A stretch of DNA of 33,974 nucleotides from Burkholderiaceae bacterium (GTDB lineage Bacteria; Pseudomonadota; Gammaproteobacteria; Burkholderiales; Burkholderiaceae_F), in assembly GCA_017461315.1 (NCBI GenBank), contig JAFTYR010000057.1, positions 1 to 33,974 on the forward strand, written 5' to 3'. Made by a program: the position numbers and the translations under genes. Positions 8,887-18,064 of the stretch are shown in pieces; position 1 is the stretch's first letter; the number at the start of each line of letters is the position of its first letter. Below the pieces are notes generated by a model. It had not been told where the DNA came from and searched no databases. It worked only from the letters and a program-made list of their open reading frames with translations.

Positions 8887-9168
8887 ATGTCTCGTTCGCT
8901 TAAGAAGGGACCGTTTGTTGACGGCTCCTTGCTAAAAAAGGTCGAAGCTGCTCAGTCCAGCCGCGACAAGCGTCCTATCAAAACATGGTCGCGTCGCTCT
9001 ACGATCCTTCCAGAATTCATTGGTTTGACAATTGCTGTTCACAATGGTCGTCAGCATGTCCCGGTGTTTGTTAATGAAAACATGGTTGGCCATAAACTTG
9101 GCGAGTTTGCTTTAACTCGTACATTCAAGGGCCATGCAGCTGATAAAAAAGCTGCAGCTAAGAGGTAA
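8887..9168 (+). CDS. rpsS: 30S ribosomal protein S19
   Basis: Protein of the 30S head that contacts S13 and the A-site region. The 93 residues (E. coli 92) begin [12 protein letters not shown] and contain [16 protein letters not shown] and [21 protein letters not shown] at 8875-8881 is the best Shine-Dalgarno sequence in the operon. rplV starts six bases after the stop. Confidence 0.98.
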   Translation: MSRSLKKGPFVDGSLLKKVEAAQSSRDKRPIKTWSRRSTILPEFIGLTIAVHNGRQHVPVFVNENMVGHKLGEFALTRTFKGHAADKKAAAKR

Positions 9169-9174
9169 TAAATA

Positions 9175-9519
9175 ATGGAAACCACAGCTATCGTTCGTGG
9201 CGTTCGCCTCTCCGCCCAAAAGGGGCGTTTGGTTGCGGATCTTGTTCGCGGTAAACCCGTTGACAAGGCTCTTAATATCCTCGCATTCACACAGAAGAAG
9301 GCCGCTGGAATTATCCGCAAGGCTCTTGAATCAGCAATCGCTAATGCCGAGCACAATGATGGTGCTGACATTGATGATCTTCGCGTAACTTCGATCTACG
9401 TTGAAAAGGCTGCTACTTTGCGTCGTTTCTCTGCTAGAGCAAAGGGTCGTGGTGCGCGTATTGGTAAGCAGACATGTCATATTTTTGTGACAGTCGGCGA
9501 TACCCCAGCGAAGAAATAA
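9175..9519 (+). CDS. rplV: 50S ribosomal protein L22
   Basis: Tunnel protein whose beta-hairpin, with L4, forms the constriction of the exit tunnel. The 114 residues (E. coli 110) include [18 protein letters not shown] near the start and the hairpin [29 protein letters not shown] precedes the ATG. Deletions in this hairpin give macrolide resistance in other species; none is seen here. Confidence 0.98.
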   Translation: METTAIVRGVRLSAQKGRLVADLVRGKPVDKALNILAFTQKKAAGIIRKALESAIANAEHNDGADIDDLRVTSIYVEKAATLRRFSARAKGRGARIGKQTCHIFVTVGDTPAKK

Positions 9520-9530
9520 AAGGTGACCCC

Positions 9531-10322
9531 ATGGGACAGAAAATTAATCCAACAGGTTTTCGTCTTCCTGTAACACACGACTGGACCTCCCGTTGGTATG
9601 CTGCAGGCAAAGACTTTGCCCGTAATTTGGCAGAAGACCTTAAAGTTCGTGAATACTTGGGTGAAAAGCTCAAGAAGGCTTCCGTAGGCCGTATTCTTAT
9701 CGAACGTCCTGCCAAGAATGCTCGTATCACTATTTATTCTGCACGTCCAGGCGTAGTGATCGGCAAGAAAGGTGAAGATATTGAAGTTTTAAAGGCTGAC
9801 TTACAGAAGTTGATGGGCGTTCCTGTTCATGTGAACATTGAAGAAATTCGTCGTCCAGATCTCGACGCTCAGCTGATTGCTGATTCTATTACTGAACAGC
9901 TTGAAAAACGCGTTATGTTCCGTCGTGCAATGAAGCGTGCGATGCAGAATGCTATGCGTCTTGGTGCTCAGGGTATCAAGATCATGTCTTCTGGTCGTTT
10001 AAACGGTGCTGAAATTGCTCGTACTGAATGGTATCGAGAAGGTCGTGTACCTCTTCATACGTTGCGTGCCGATATCGATTACGGTTTCTCTGAAGCTTTG
10101 ACTACATACGGTAAGATTGGCGTTAAGGTATGGGTTTACAAAGGTGACAACGCTGGTAACAACGCTGTTGCTGAAACCGCAACTCCTGAACGTGAAGATC
10201 GTAAGAACCGTCGTCCAGCTGGTAAGCCAAATGGTCGTCGTTCCCGTAAAGCTGCCGAAGGTCAGCAGAATCGTGCTTCTCGTAAAGCCGTTGCAGAAAC
10301 AGCAGCTAAGGACGGAGAATAA
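9531..10322 (+). CDS. rpsC: 30S ribosomal protein S3
   Basis: Protein at the mRNA entry pore, part of the ribosomal helicase. The ATG at 9531 gives [18 protein letters not shown], the family start, with AAGGTGA at 9519-9525; an in-frame upstream methionine at 9474 lies inside rplV and is rejected. The 263 residues include the KH domain ([11 protein letters not shown]) and [27 protein letters not shown]. The C-terminal tail after about residue 215 is long, basic and Arg/Ala rich, longer than the 233-residue E. coli protein and like betaproteobacterial S3. Confidence 0.98.
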   Translation: MGQKINPTGFRLPVTHDWTSRWYAAGKDFARNLAEDLKVREYLGEKLKKASVGRILIERPAKNARITIYSARPGVVIGKKGEDIEVLKADLQKLMGVPVHVNIEEIRRPDLDAQLIADSITEQLEKRVMFRRAMKRAMQNAMRLGAQGIKIMSSGRLNGAEIARTEWYREGRVPLHTLRADIDYGFSEALTTYGKIGVKVWVYKGDNAGNNAVAETATPEREDRKNRRPAGKPNGRRSRKAAEGQQNRASRKAVAETAAKDGE

Positions 10323-10324
10323 GA

Positions 10325-10741
10325 ATGTTACAGCCGAATAGAACAAAATACCGTAAGGACCAGAAAGGTCGTAACTACGGTCTCGCTCAACGCGGTGCAA
10401 AGGTTTCCTTCGGTGAGTTTGGCCTGAAAGTGGTCGAACGTGGTCGTTTAACGGCCCGTCAGATTGAAGCTGCACGTCGTGCGATTACACGTCATATCAA
10501 GCGTGGTGGTCGTGTATGGATTCGTGTTTTCCCAGACAAACCCATTTCTGCAAAACCTGCTGAAGTCCGTATGGGTAACGGTAAGGGTAATCCGGAATAC
10601 TGGGTGGCTCAGGTTCAACCGGGCCGTGTTGTCTATGAACTTGATGGTGTTGACGAACAATTGGCTCGTGAAGCCTTCCGCCTCGCAGCGGCTAAGCTTC
10701 CTTTGAAGACAATTTTCGTTACACGTCAGATTGGTCAGTAA
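10325..10741 (+). CDS. rplP: 50S ribosomal protein L16
   Basis: Central-protuberance protein near the A site; essential for a functional peptidyl transferase centre. The 138 residues (E. coli 136) begin [17 protein letters not shown] and contain [18 protein letters not shown] and [23 protein letters not shown], which includes the arginine hydroxylated by YcfD in E. coli. It starts two bases after the rpsC stop, with GGAG inside the end of rpsC. Confidence 0.98.
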   Translation: MLQPNRTKYRKDQKGRNYGLAQRGAKVSFGEFGLKVVERGRLTARQIEAARRAITRHIKRGGRVWIRVFPDKPISAKPAEVRMGNGKGNPEYWVAQVQPGRVVYELDGVDEQLAREAFRLAAAKLPLKTIFVTRQIGQ

Positions 10742-10753
10742 GGGGAGAATCCA

Positions 10754-10948
10754 ATGAAAGCCAAAGAACTGCGTGCAATGGATGAGGCAGCTCTTCAGAA
10801 AGAACTGCAGGACCTTTTAAAAGCTCAGTTTACACTGAACATTCAAAAGTCTCATCAGCAACTCCAAAATACGAGTCAGATCAAAAAGACCCGTCGCGAT
10901 ATCGCTCGAGTCCGTACGATCTTAGCTCAGAAGGCGACCACGAAATGA
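10754..10948 (+). CDS. rpmC: 50S ribosomal protein L29
   Basis: Small two-helix protein beside L23 at the tunnel exit. The 64 residues (E. coli 63) begin [14 protein letters not shown] and end with the family pattern [20 protein letters not shown] at 10742-10747 precedes it, and its stop overlaps the rpsQ start by ATGA. Confidence 0.97.
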   Translation: MKAKELRAMDEAALQKELQDLLKAQFTLNIQKSHQQLQNTSQIKKTRRDIARVRTILAQKATTK

Positions 10949-11211
10949 CAGAAAAGACTGAAAAACTGCAGCGCACTCTAGTCGGTAAGGCTACTAGCGT
11001 TAAGATGGACAAGACCGTTACGGTTTTAGTCGAACGCCGTGTTAAGCATCCGATTGGAAAGTTCGTCGTTAAGAGCAAGAAGTATCACGCTCATGACGAA
11101 AACAATGACGTTAAACTCGGCGATATCGTCGAAATCCAAGAAACACGTCCTATTTCACGTACAAAATCTTGGACCGTTTCCCGCATTGTTGAACGTGCCG
11201 TGATCATCTAA
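10945..11211 (+). CDS. rpsQ: 30S ribosomal protein S17
   Basis: 16S rRNA-binding OB-fold protein of the 30S body. The 88 residues (E. coli 84) contain [20 protein letters not shown] and the typical [17 protein letters not shown]. It overlaps rpmC by ATGA and is the last gene of the S10 group; a 250-bp gap with the spc promoter and leader follows. Confidence 0.98.
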   Translation: MTEKTEKLQRTLVGKATSVKMDKTVTVLVERRVKHPIGKFVVKSKKYHAHDENNDVKLGDIVEIQETRPISRTKSWTVSRIVERAVII

Positions 11212-11236
11212 ACCGATATCACAACATAAAAAATAC

Positions 11237-11283
11237 AGAGGACTTGCAAGTTGTCTAATTTCTAGATATACTTGCGGTCCTCT
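11237..11283 (+). repeat. Inverted repeat bracketing the spc promoter -10 box
   Basis: AGAGGAC plus GCAAGT (11237-11243, 11246-11251) pair with ACTTGC plus GTCCTCT (11270-11275, 11277-11283), 13 Watson-Crick pairs with a bulged T and a T/G wobble, loop of 18 bases. The left arm contains the -35 box and the right arm the expected start site, so only transcripts reading through from rpsQ carry both arms. A T-rich stretch (TTTGCTTT) follows, so a leaky terminator is possible. Confidence 0.7.
11244..11272 (+). promoter_or_regulatory. Promoter of the spc operon (rplN)
   Basis: TTGCAA (11244-11249), a 17-bp spacer and TATACT (11267-11272) with a GC-rich discriminator TGCGG; the start is expected near 11279. 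Both boxes sit inside or beside the arms of a long inverted repeat (11237-11283). Confidence 0.82.
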
Positions 11284-11461
11284 TTGCTTTGAGTAGTTTT
11301 TACACAAAGTGAAGATGTTATCTGGGGTTCCCGGTTCGGTTGATCAACCTGCAGCTCGCAGGCCTCTGTGAGGCTGAACAGGAAACTCTTCTCCCGGACG
11401 GGACCAATACTATCCGATGGACACAAGGTCGGAATCGGAATAAGTTGGGAATATTTAAACC
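11280..11461 (+). promoter_or_regulatory. Structured 5' leader of the spc operon
   Basis: About 180 bases without an ORF separate the predicted start from rplN. Visible hairpins are the 12-base palindrome GGTTGATCAACC (11338-11349), CCTGC/GCAGG (11348-11362), GCCTC/GAGGC (11362-11374) and TCCC/GGGA (11392-11403). TCCGA near 11412 can pair with either of two adjacent TCGGA-like copies near 11430-11438, giving alternative folds next to the start codon. A leader this long and structured suggests autogenous or other RNA-level control, but I recognise no known family. Confidence 0.45.
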
Positions 11462-11830
11462 ATGATTCAAATGCAATCCAATCTGGATGTCGCCGACAAC
11501 ACCGGCGCTCGTTCAGTGCAGTGTATTAAAGTGTTGGGCGGCTCTAAGCGCCGCTATGCGAATATTGGCGACATCATCAAGGTGACCGTCAAAGAAGCTA
11601 CTCCACGTGGCCGCGTAAAGAAAGGCGAAGTCTACAGTGCTGTAGTTGTTAGAACAGCTAAGGGTGTTCGTCGCCCTGATGGTTCTTCCATCTGTTTTGA
11701 TAACAACGCCGCTGTCCTGCTTAACAATAAACTTGAGCCTATTGGAACTCGTATCTTCGGACCAGTTACGCGTGAATTGCGTACAGAGCGTTTTATGAAG
11801 ATTGTTTCTTTAGCTCCTGAAGTTCTGTAA
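11462..11830 (+). CDS. rplN: 50S ribosomal protein L14
   Basis: Large-subunit protein at the subunit interface (bridge with 16S rRNA) and target of the silencing factor RsfS. The 122 residues (E. coli 123) begin [18 protein letters not shown] and contain the family signature with [20 protein letters not shown]. First gene of the spc operon; the Shine-Dalgarno sequence is weak (GGGA about 12 bases upstream), which fits translational control from the leader. Confidence 0.98.
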   Translation: MIQMQSNLDVADNTGARSVQCIKVLGGSKRRYANIGDIIKVTVKEATPRGRVKKGEVYSAVVVRTAKGVRRPDGSSICFDNNAAVLLNNKLEPIGTRIFGPVTRELRTERFMKIVSLAPEVL

Positions 11831-11840
11831 GGAGAACAGA

Positions 11841-12161
11841 ATGCAACGTATTCGCAAAGGCGATGAAGTTATCGTCATCACCGGTCGTGATAAAGGCAAA
11901 AAAGGTACTGTTGTTCAGGTACATGCCGACGGTAAGGTGTCTGTTGAGGGTATTAACCTCGTTAAGAAGCACGTCAAGCCAAATCCTATGCTTGGTCAGG
12001 CTGGCGGAATTGTAGACAAGACGCTTCCGATTGACGCTTCCAATGTAATGCTCCTCAATCCTAAGACAGGTAAGGGTGATCGCGTTGGTTTCCAGGTAGT
12101 GGACGGTAAAAAGGTCCGTGTCTTCAAGAGTGATGGCGCCGTAGTTGGCGTTAAGGCATAA
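11841..12161 (+). CDS. rplX: 50S ribosomal protein L24
   Basis: Assembly-initiating 23S rRNA-binding protein with a KOW motif ([17 protein letters not shown], residues about 8-24). The 106 residues match the E. coli 104. AAGGAG at 11829-11834 overlaps the rplN stop. The gene ends 13 bases before rplE. Confidence 0.98.
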   Translation: MQRIRKGDEVIVITGRDKGKKGTVVQVHADGKVSVEGINLVKKHVKPNPMLGQAGGIVDKTLPIDASNVMLLNPKTGKGDRVGFQVVDGKKVRVFKSDGAVVGVKA

Positions 12162-12174
12162 GGGAGCCGAAGAG

Positions 12175-12714
12175 ATGTCTCGTTTTTTAAAGCAGTACCA
12201 TGATGAAGTGGTGCCAGCATTGACCAAACAGTTCGGTTACAAGACTGTTATGGAAGTGCCTCGTATTACCAAGATCACCCTTAACATGGGTATTGGTGAT
12301 GCTGTTAGCGATAAAAAGCTTATTGATCACGCTGTCGAAGATATGACTAAGATCGCTGGTCAGAAGCCTGTTGTTACTAAAACACGTAAGGCTATTGCTA
12401 ACTTTAAGATCCGTGAAAATATGCCAATCGGTTGTATGGTTACTCTTCGCGGTGAACGTATGTATGAATTCTTAGATCGTTTGGTTACGATTGCTTTCCC
12501 ACGTGTACGTGACTTCCGTGGTGTTAGCCCACGTGCTTTTGATGGTCGTGGTAACTACAATATCGGTCTTAAAGAGCAGATTATCTTCCCGGAAATTGAA
12601 TACGACAAGATCGACAAGGTCCGTGGTATGAATATCAGCATTACGACAACTGCCAAAACGGATGAAGAAGCCAAAGCTTTATTGGCTGCCTTCAAGTTCC
12701 CGTTCCGCAACTAA
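12175..12714 (+). CDS. rplE: 50S ribosomal protein L5
   Basis: 5S rRNA-binding protein of the central protuberance. The ATG at 12175 gives 179 residues, the same as E. coli, starting [16 protein letters not shown], with AGGGAG at 12161-12166; a possible earlier methionine at 12145 lies inside rplX and is rejected. Signature NMGIGDAV and [18 protein letters not shown] are present. In E. coli the S8 repressor acts at the start of this gene; I cannot confirm an S8-like site here by eye. Confidence 0.98.
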   Translation: MSRFLKQYHDEVVPALTKQFGYKTVMEVPRITKITLNMGIGDAVSDKKLIDHAVEDMTKIAGQKPVVTKTRKAIANFKIRENMPIGCMVTLRGERMYEFLDRLVTIAFPRVRDFRGVSPRAFDGRGNYNIGLKEQIIFPEIEYDKIDKVRGMNISITTTAKTDEEAKALLAAFKFPFRN

Positions 12715-12727
12715 GCGAGGTGATGAA

Positions 12728-13033
12728 TTGGCAAAGCTCGCATTAATTAATCGCGAACTCAAGCGTGAAAAGACAGCTCAGAAGTTCGCCGCAAAACGTG
12801 CCGCTCTTAAGGCGGTTATTAACGATGCTACCCGCTCGATGGAAGAACGTATGGACGCTCGCATTGCACTTCAGGCTCTGCCTCGTGATGCAAGTCCTTG
12901 CCGTCAGCGTAATCGCTGTGGTATCACTGGTCGTCCACGTGGTACTTTCCGCAAATTTGGTTTGTGCCGCACGAAGGTTCGTGAAGCGGCCATGCACGGT
13001 GATATTCCCGGCCTGACTAAGGCCAGCTGGTAA
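12728..13033 (+). CDS. rpsN: 30S ribosomal protein S14, TTG start
   Basis: Late-assembling 30S head protein. Homology demands the start [15 protein letters not shown], which is encoded from a TTG at 12728; this gives 101 residues, identical to E. coli and of the long, zinc-independent type. GAGG at 12717-12720 lies seven bases upstream. An ATG at 12723, in another frame, opens only a seven-codon peptide overlapping the true start. The signature [12 protein letters not shown] is intact. Confidence 0.96.
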   Translation: MAKLALINRELKREKTAQKFAAKRAALKAVINDATRSMEERMDARIALQALPRDASPCRQRNRCGITGRPRGTFRKFGLCRTKVREAAMHGDIPGLTKASW

Positions 13034-13049
13034 GCGAGGAGATTGCAAG

Positions 13050-13445
13050 ATGAGTATGAGTGATCCGATCGCCGACATGCTGACCCGTATTCGTAACGGT
13101 CAGAGCGTCGACAAAACGGAAGTTGTAATGCCGTCCTCTAAATTAAAGGTCGCCATTGCTAAGGTTCTCGAAGATGAAGGTTACATCAATGGTTATACAG
13201 TTGATGCTAACGAAGGTAAACCAGTTCTTCATATTGGTTTGAAATATTATGCTGGACGTCCAGTTATTGAACGTATTGAACGTGTTTCTCGTCCAGGACT
13301 TCGAGTTTATAAGAACAGACAGACTATTCCTCAGGTGATGAATGGTTTGGGTATTGCGATTGTTTCTACACCACAGGGTGTTATGACTGATCGCAAGGCT
13401 CGTGCTGCTGGTATCGGTGGCGAAGTTCTCTGCTACGTCGCCTAA
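13050..13445 (+). CDS. rpsH: 30S ribosomal protein S8
   Basis: Primary 16S rRNA-binding protein and, in E. coli, repressor of the spc operon. The 131 residues (E. coli 130) include [14 protein letters not shown] and the RNA-binding end [24 protein letters not shown] at 13036-13041 favours the first ATG at 13050 over a second in-frame ATG two codons later. Confidence 0.98.
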   Translation: MSMSDPIADMLTRIRNGQSVDKTEVVMPSSKLKVAIAKVLEDEGYINGYTVDANEGKPVLHIGLKYYAGRPVIERIERVSRPGLRVYKNRQTIPQVMNGLGIAIVSTPQGVMTDRKARAAGIGGEVLCYVA

Positions 13446-13459
13446 GATCAGGAGGAAAA

Positions 13460-13993
13460 ATGTCTCGAGTTGCTAAGATTCCGGTTGCCATTGTTGCCGG
13501 TGTTGAAGTTAAGATCGAAAACGGTACTATCGTTGTGAAGGGTCCAAAGGGAACTTTGTCTGTACCTATGCACAATGATGTTGAAGTTAAGGTCGAAAAT
13601 AACGAAGTTTCTTTCAAGGCCTTGAATGAGTCCAAGGAAACAAATGCGATGAGCGGTACTTTGCGTGCTCTCGTTCACAACATGGTTGTGGGTGTTTCTA
13701 AGGGTTTCTCTAAGAAGTTGACCTTGGTTGGTGTTGGTTACCGTGCACAAGCTCAGGGTAACAAGTTAAATCTTAACCTCGGTTTTTCTCATCCAGTTGT
13801 ACATGAGATGCCTGAAGGTGTTAAGGTTGAAACTCCAACTCAAACCGAAATCGTAATTTCTGGTGCTGACAAGCAGAAAGTTGGTCAGGTAGCTGCAGAC
13901 GTACGTAGTTATCGTGCTCCAGAACCTTACAAGGGTAAGGGTGTTCGCTACGTTGATGAAGTAGTGATCATCAAGGAAACTAAGAAGAAATAA
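13460..13993 (+). CDS. rplF: 50S ribosomal protein L6
   Basis: Protein near the factor-binding site. The 177 residues equal E. coli and contain the two repeated alpha/beta domains, the family start MSRVAKIPV and the signature [11 protein letters not shown] near the C-terminus. AGGAGG at 13450-13455 lies four bases before the ATG. Confidence 0.98.
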   Translation: MSRVAKIPVAIVAGVEVKIENGTIVVKGPKGTLSVPMHNDVEVKVENNEVSFKALNESKETNAMSGTLRALVHNMVVGVSKGFSKKLTLVGVGYRAQAQGNKLNLNLGFSHPVVHEMPEGVKVETPTQTEIVISGADKQKVGQVAADVRSYRAPEPYKGKGVRYVDEVVIIKETKKK

Positions 13994-14008
13994 TCGCGGA
14001 GGCTTAAA

Positions 14009-14377
14009 GTGATCGACAAGAAACAAAATCGTTTGCGTCGTGCGCGTGCCACGCGTGCTCGCATCAAACTTGAAAAAGTGAATCGTTTAACGGTTCATCG
14101 CACAAATTTGCATATTTATGCTCAGATCATCTCTGCAGATGGTAGTCGTGTTCTTTGTTCTGCCTCTACAGCAGAAGCGGAAGTTCGCGCTGAACTTGCT
14201 GGTGTATCTGGCAAAGGTGGCAACGTAAATGCTGCTAAGATCGTTGGTAAGCGTGTAGCTGAGAAGGCTCTTGCTGCTGGTGTCGAATCTTGCGCATTTG
14301 ACCGTGCCGGTTATCGTTTCCACGGCCGTGTACGCGCTCTTGCTGAAGCTGCGCGCGAAGCCGGTCTCAAGTTCTAA
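14009..14377 (+). CDS. rplR: 50S ribosomal protein L18, GTG start
   Basis: 5S rRNA-binding protein. The 122 residues (E. coli 117) start at a GTG (14009) as [19 protein letters not shown], with CGGAGG (13997-14002) as ribosome binding site; no ATG would preserve the family start. The C-terminus [30 protein letters not shown] ending is complete, with its conserved core between about residues 95 and 122. Confidence 0.97.
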   Translation: MIDKKQNRLRRARATRARIKLEKVNRLTVHRTNLHIYAQIISADGSRVLCSASTAEAEVRAELAGVSGKGGNVNAAKIVGKRVAEKALAAGVESCAFDRAGYRFHGRVRALAEAAREAGLKF

Positions 14378-14388
14378 GGAAAACAGAA

Positions 14389-14910
14389 ATGGCTAAAGTA
14401 CAGGCTAAAGGCGCTGCTGCCGAAGAACAGGATGATGGCATTCGCGAAAAGATGATCTCTGTTAACCGCGTTACTAAAGTGGTTAAGGGTGGTCGTATCC
14501 TTGGTTTCGCTGCATTGACTGTTGTTGGTGATGGAGATGGTCGCATTGGTATGGGTAAAGGAAAGTCTAAGGAAGTTCCTGTTTCCGTACAGAAAGCTAT
14601 GGACCAAGCTCGTCGTAACATGGAAAAGATTCCTCTTAAGAATGGAACTATTTTCCACGCAGTTGAAGGACATCATGGTGCTTCAAGAGTGATGCTTATG
14701 CCAGCTCCTGAAGGTACTGGTGTGATTGCTGGTGGTCCAATGCGTGCTATTTTTGATGTTATGGGTATCCGTAATATCGTGGCTAAGTCTCATGGTTCTT
14801 CGAATCCATACAACATGGTTCGTGCTACCTTGAATGCACTTGAAAATCTCCGTACACCAAGTGAGATTGCCGCTAAGCGTGGTAAGGCCGTTGAAGATCT
14901 CATCGGTTAA
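14389..14910 (+). CDS. rpsE: 30S ribosomal protein S5
   Basis: 30S protein with a role in decoding accuracy and mRNA unwinding. The 173 residues (E. coli 167) contain the double-stranded-RNA-binding N-domain ending in the loop [11 protein letters not shown], the site where spectinomycin resistance mutations occur, here apparently wild type. [26 protein letters not shown] sequence is present in the C-domain. AAGGAA lies upstream. Confidence 0.98.
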   Translation: MAKVQAKGAAAEEQDDGIREKMISVNRVTKVVKGGRILGFAALTVVGDGDGRIGMGKGKSKEVPVSVQKAMDQARRNMEKIPLKNGTIFHAVEGHHGASRVMLMPAPEGTGVIAGGPMRAIFDVMGIRNIVAKSHGSSNPYNMVRATLNALENLRTPSEIAAKRGKAVEDLIG

Positions 14911-14927
14911 TTATCAGAGGGAATGAA

Positions 14928-15107
14928 ATGAGCAAGAAAACAGTTAAAGTGACCTTGGTCAAAAGCCCGATTGGTTGTAAAGCGGCTCACCGTGCAACTG
15001 TTCTGGGTCTCGGTCTCAAGAAGATTCGCCAAACTCGCGAATTGGAAGATACGCCAGCAGTACGCGGTATGATCAATACCGTTTCTTATCTGGTGCGTGC
15101 TGAATAG
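14928..15107 (+). CDS. rpmD: 50S ribosomal protein L30
   Basis: Small large-subunit protein. The 59 residues equal the E. coli length: [16 protein letters not shown] at the start and [17 protein letters not shown] at the end, the typical L30 pattern. AGAGGG lies upstream. An ATG five bases earlier (14923) is followed at once by a stop and is not used. Confidence 0.97.
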   Translation: MSKKTVKVTLVKSPIGCKAAHRATVLGLGLKKIRQTRELEDTPAVRGMINTVSYLVRAE

Positions 15108-15121
15108 GTGAGGATATAGAA

Positions 15122-15565
15122 ATGAAACTTAATACTATTCAACCTGCTGCAGGATCTAAGTCTGCTGCTCACCGTGTTGGTCGTGGTGTCGGTAGTGGCT
15201 GGGGTAAGACTGCTGGTCGTGGCCACAAGGGTCAAAAGTCCCGTGCTGGTGGCTTCCATAAGGTAGGATTTGAAGGCGGTCAGATGCCTATGCATCGTCG
15301 TCTGCCTAAGAGAGGCTTTACTTCTTGGACTCACGAGTTTGTTGCTGAAGTTCGTTTGAACCAGCTCGACAAGCTCGGCTTAGAAGAAATCACATTGGCA
15401 GATCTTATTAATGCTGATGTGATCAAGTCTGATTCTCAAGCTGCTCGTGTAATCTTATCTGGTGAAATCACTCGCAAGGTTACAGTACGTGGTTTGAGCG
15501 TAACAAAGGGTGCTAAGGCTGCTATCGAAGCTGCCGGTGGTACCGTTATCGATTCCGATAAGTAA
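15122..15565 (+). CDS. rplO: 50S ribosomal protein L15
   Basis: Late-assembly large-subunit protein with an extended glycine/arginine-rich N-terminal arm ([20 protein letters not shown], residues about 18-37) threading through 23S rRNA. The 147 residues compare with 144 in E. coli. GAGGA precedes it; secY follows 25 bases downstream. Confidence 0.98.
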   Translation: MKLNTIQPAAGSKSAAHRVGRGVGSGWGKTAGRGHKGQKSRAGGFHKVGFEGGQMPMHRRLPKRGFTSWTHEFVAEVRLNQLDKLGLEEITLADLINADVIKSDSQAARVILSGEITRKVTVRGLSVTKGAKAAIEAAGGTVIDSDK

Positions 15566-15590
15566 GATTTATCCTTAAGAGGAACCAAAC

Positions 15591-16919
15591 GTGGCCAAGA
15601 ATATTCCAGCGAAAGCTAGCAATAAATATGGTGATCTCTATCGCCGTCTTCTCTTCCTTGTTTTAGCTCTCGTTGTTTTTCGTATCGGTACACATATTCC
15701 GGTTCCGGGAATCGATCCTGACTCGCTTCGTGAGCTGTTTAATCAGCAAAAGGGCGGCATCCTTGGATTATTCAATATGTTCTCGGGTGGCGCTCTTTCG
15801 AGATTCTCCGTTTTTGCCTTAGGTATCATGCCGTACATTTCGGCATCGATTATCATGCAAATGCTTTCTTATGTTTTGCCTTCTTTAGAGGCATTACGTA
15901 AGGAAGGGGAGTCTGGACGTAGAAAAATTACTCAATACACGCGTTACGGCACATTATTGCTTGGAGCTTTCCAAGCTTTAGGTATTGCTGTCGCTTTAGA
16001 AAGTCAGCCTGGCCTCGTTATCGATCCAGGATTTTTCTTTAGAGGCGTTTGTGTTGTTTCCTTAGTCACAGGAACTATGTTCCTCATGTGGCTTGGTGAA
16101 CAGATTACAGAACGTGGTATTGGTAATGGCATTTCCATCATCATCTTCGCTGGTATTGTTGCAGGTCTTCCTGCTGCGGTAAGTGGTTTGTTCCAGTTGG
16201 TATCTACTGGAGCTATTAGCCCACTTTCTTCTATCTTTATCATTGCGGTAGTGATTTTGGTTACGGCTTTTGTGGTGTTCTTCGAAAGAGGTCAACGTCG
16301 CATTACCGTCAACTATGCTAAACGACAGATTGGAAACAAGATCTATGGTGGTCAAAGTTCTTATTTGCCATTGAAGATCAATATGGCTAATGTTATTCCT
16401 CCAATCTTTGCTTCTTCCTTGATCCTGTTCCCAGCAACACTTGCTGGTTGGTTTACAAGCGGAGATTCAACTCGTTGGATTAGAGACTTAGCTGCTTCTC
16501 TGTCTCCCGGACAACCGTTGTATACATTGCTTTACGCAGCACTCATCGTTTTCTTTGCTTATTTCTATACGGCATTAGTATTTAATCCTAAAGAGACAGC
16601 TGAAAATCTTAAGAAGAGTGGTGCTTTTGTTCCAGGAATTCGTCCTGGTGAGCAAACTTCACGTTATATTGATAAGGTGTTGTTACGTTTGACGCTCGCT
16701 GGTTCGATTTATCTGGTGTTCGTCTGCTTGGTTCCTGAGTTCTTGAACCTTAGATTTAATGTTCCGTTCTACTTCGGCGGTACTTCATTGCTGATCGTTG
16801 TTGTGGTAACAATGGATTTCATGAGTCAGGTTCAAGCATATCTCATGAGTCATCAATACGAATCTTTGCTAAAGAAAACCAATTTTAAGGGCTTCGGTCC
16901 AGGTTCTCTTCCCCGATAA
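15591..16919 (+). CDS. secY: Protein translocase subunit SecY, GTG start
   Basis: Channel subunit of the SecYEG inner-membrane translocon. The 442 residues (E. coli 443) show ten hydrophobic segments, the plug-region start HIPVPGID (about 35-42), [14 protein letters not shown] after the second segment, and the cytoplasmic loop arginine motif [15 protein letters not shown] towards the C-terminus. GTG at 15591 follows AGAGGA and matches the family start VAKNIP. It is the last gene of the spc group; infA, which follows secY in many Burkholderiales, is not here. Confidence 0.98.
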   Translation: MAKNIPAKASNKYGDLYRRLLFLVLALVVFRIGTHIPVPGIDPDSLRELFNQQKGGILGLFNMFSGGALSRFSVFALGIMPYISASIIMQMLSYVLPSLEALRKEGESGRRKITQYTRYGTLLLGAFQALGIAVALESQPGLVIDPGFFFRGVCVVSLVTGTMFLMWLGEQITERGIGNGISIIIFAGIVAGLPAAVSGLFQLVSTGAISPLSSIFIIAVVILVTAFVVFFERGQRRITVNYAKRQIGNKIYGGQSSYLPLKINMANVIPPIFASSLILFPATLAGWFTSGDSTRWIRDLAASLSPGQPLYTLLYAALIVFFAYFYTALVFNPKETAENLKKSGAFVPGIRPGEQTSRYIDKVLLRLTLAGSIYLVFVCLVPEFLNLRFNVPFYFGGTSLLIVVVVTMDFMSQVQAYLMSHQYESLLKKTNFKGFGPGSLPR

Positions 16920-16942
16920 TTTTCGGTAGCAAATTGTCTGAT

Positions 16943-16971
16943 TTGCTTCAGGGTGCATGATTAGATATAAT
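16943..16971 (+). promoter_or_regulatory. Promoter for rpmJ and the alpha operon
   Basis: TTGCTT (16943-16948), a 17-bp spacer and a consensus TATAAT (16966-16971) followed by discriminator CACGC; the start is expected near 16978. The -10 box forms the centre of an inverted repeat (16949-16982). Confidence 0.82.
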
Positions 16972-16982
16972 CACGCACCCTG
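16949..16982 (+). repeat. Near-perfect inverted repeat centred on the rpmJ promoter -10 box
   Basis: CAGGGTGC-A-TGATTA (16949-16963) pairs with TAATCA-C-GCACCCTG (16968-16982): 14 of 15 positions, one A/C mismatch, GATA loop. It fills the spacer, the -10 box and the expected start site. In RNA reading through from secY it forms a long hairpin; RNA starting at the promoter has only the last few bases of the right arm. Confidence 0.85.
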
Positions 16983-17007
16983 TAAGTTAAACTTTATTTT
17001 TTGCACT

Positions 17008-17059
17008 ACAAAAAATAGAGTGGGTTTTGTGTGGAGTGTCGGCGAGACGCTTTACACAC
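17008..17059 (+). promoter_or_regulatory. Leader hairpins before rpmJ
   Basis: GTGTG (17029-17033) pairs with CACAC (17055-17059) and AGTGTC (17035-17040) with GACGCT (17046-17051), enclosing loop GGCGA. A competing 6-bp pairing ACAAAA (17008-17013) with TTTTGT (17025-17030) shares two bases with the first stem. The structure ends five bases before the GGAG of rpmJ. The alpha operon of E. coli is controlled by S4 binding its leader; whether this leader has that role is inference. Confidence 0.45.
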
Positions 17060-17073
17060 TTTTGGAGATAACT

Positions 17074-17187
17074 ATGAAAGTAAACGCTTCGGTCAAAAAA
17101 ATGTGCCGTAAGTGCAAAATCATTAAGCGCAAAGGCGTGGTCCGTGTGATCTGTGCAGATCCTCGCCACAAACAGCGCCAAGGCTAA
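17074..17187 (+). CDS. rpmJ: 50S ribosomal protein L36
   Basis: Smallest large-subunit protein. The 37 residues [20 protein letters not shown]... carry the zinc ribbon C11, C14, C27 and H32, so this is the zinc-binding form. The ATG at 17074 has GGAG at 17064-17067; in-frame upstream codons extend into the leader and are not used. rpsM follows after 11 bases. Confidence 0.97.
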   Translation: MKVNASVKKMCRKCKIIKRKGVVRVICADPRHKQRQG

Positions 17188-17198
17188 AGAGGTAAATA

Positions 17199-17564
17199 AT
17201 GGCTCGTATCGCCGGTATTAACATTCCGCCGAATCAGCATGCTGTTATCGGTTTGACTGCTATCTATGGTATCGGTCGTCCCCGTGCACAGCAGATTCTT
17301 GAATCGGTTGGTGTTGAAACGACTAAGAAAGTCAAAGATTTGACGGATGCAGAACTCGAACGCATTCGTGAAGCCGTCAACAATTTCACTGTTGAAGGCG
17401 ATCTTCGTCGTGAAGTTCAATTGTCAATCAAACGCCTTATCGACTTGGGCACATATCGCGGCATGCGTCATCGTCGTGGTCTGCCAGTTCGTGGTCAACG
17501 TACGCGTACTAATGCACGTACTCGTAAGGGCCCGAAGAAGGCTGGTGTTGCGCTCAAGAAGTAA
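17199..17564 (+). CDS. rpsM: 30S ribosomal protein S13
   Basis: Head protein forming bridges to the 50S subunit and touching the P-site tRNA. The 121 residues (E. coli 118) begin [20 protein letters not shown] and contain [30 protein letters not shown] basic sequence from about residue 90. GAGGTA precedes the ATG. Confidence 0.98.
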   Translation: MARIAGINIPPNQHAVIGLTAIYGIGRPRAQQILESVGVETTKKVKDLTDAELERIREAVNNFTVEGDLRREVQLSIKRLIDLGTYRGMRHRRGLPVRGQRTRTNARTRKGPKKAGVALKK

Positions 17565-17578
17565 GGTAGAGGACAGTT

Positions 17579-17992
17579 ATGGCAGGAAAGATTCCTAGCG
17601 CTCAGCAGATCGCTGCTCAGCGTTCCCGCAGAAAAGTAAAGAAGGTGGTTAATGAAGGTATTGCTCATGTCCACGCTTCTTTCAACAACACAATTATTAC
17701 TATTACAGACCGTCAAGGCAATGCAATTGCTGCTTCTAGCTCTGGAGCACAAGGCTTTAAGGGTTCCCGTAAGTCGACTCCTTTCGCCGCTCAGGTAGCT
17801 GCAGAACAAGCTGGCAAGATTGCTCAGGAATACGGTTTGAAGAACGTTGAAGTCCGCATTATGGGACCAGGACCCGGTCGCGAATCTAGCGTCCGTGCTC
17901 TCAACGCTCTTGGTATCCGCGTTACGTCGATTCAGGATGTCACACCAGTTCCTCACAATGGTGTTCGTCCTTCCAAGCGTCGTCGCGTTTAA
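17579..17992 (+). CDS. rpsK: 30S ribosomal protein S11
   Basis: Platform protein of the 30S subunit near the mRNA exit. The 137 residues (E. coli 129) include [17 protein letters not shown] and [20 protein letters not shown], ending in [18 protein letters not shown] lies before the ATG. A 72-base gap with two small hairpins (GTTCAA/TTGAAC and GTGG/CCAC) leads to rpsD. Confidence 0.98.
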   Translation: MAGKIPSAQQIAAQRSRRKVKKVVNEGIAHVHASFNNTIITITDRQGNAIAASSSGAQGFKGSRKSTPFAAQVAAEQAGKIAQEYGLKNVEVRIMGPGPGRESSVRALNALGIRVTSIQDVTPVPHNGVRPSKRRRV

Positions 17993-18064
17993 TTAATTTT
18001 TTCCCGCGTTTATAGGTTCAATCCTTTGAACTGAATGTGGAAAACCACAGGATAAGAGAAACAA

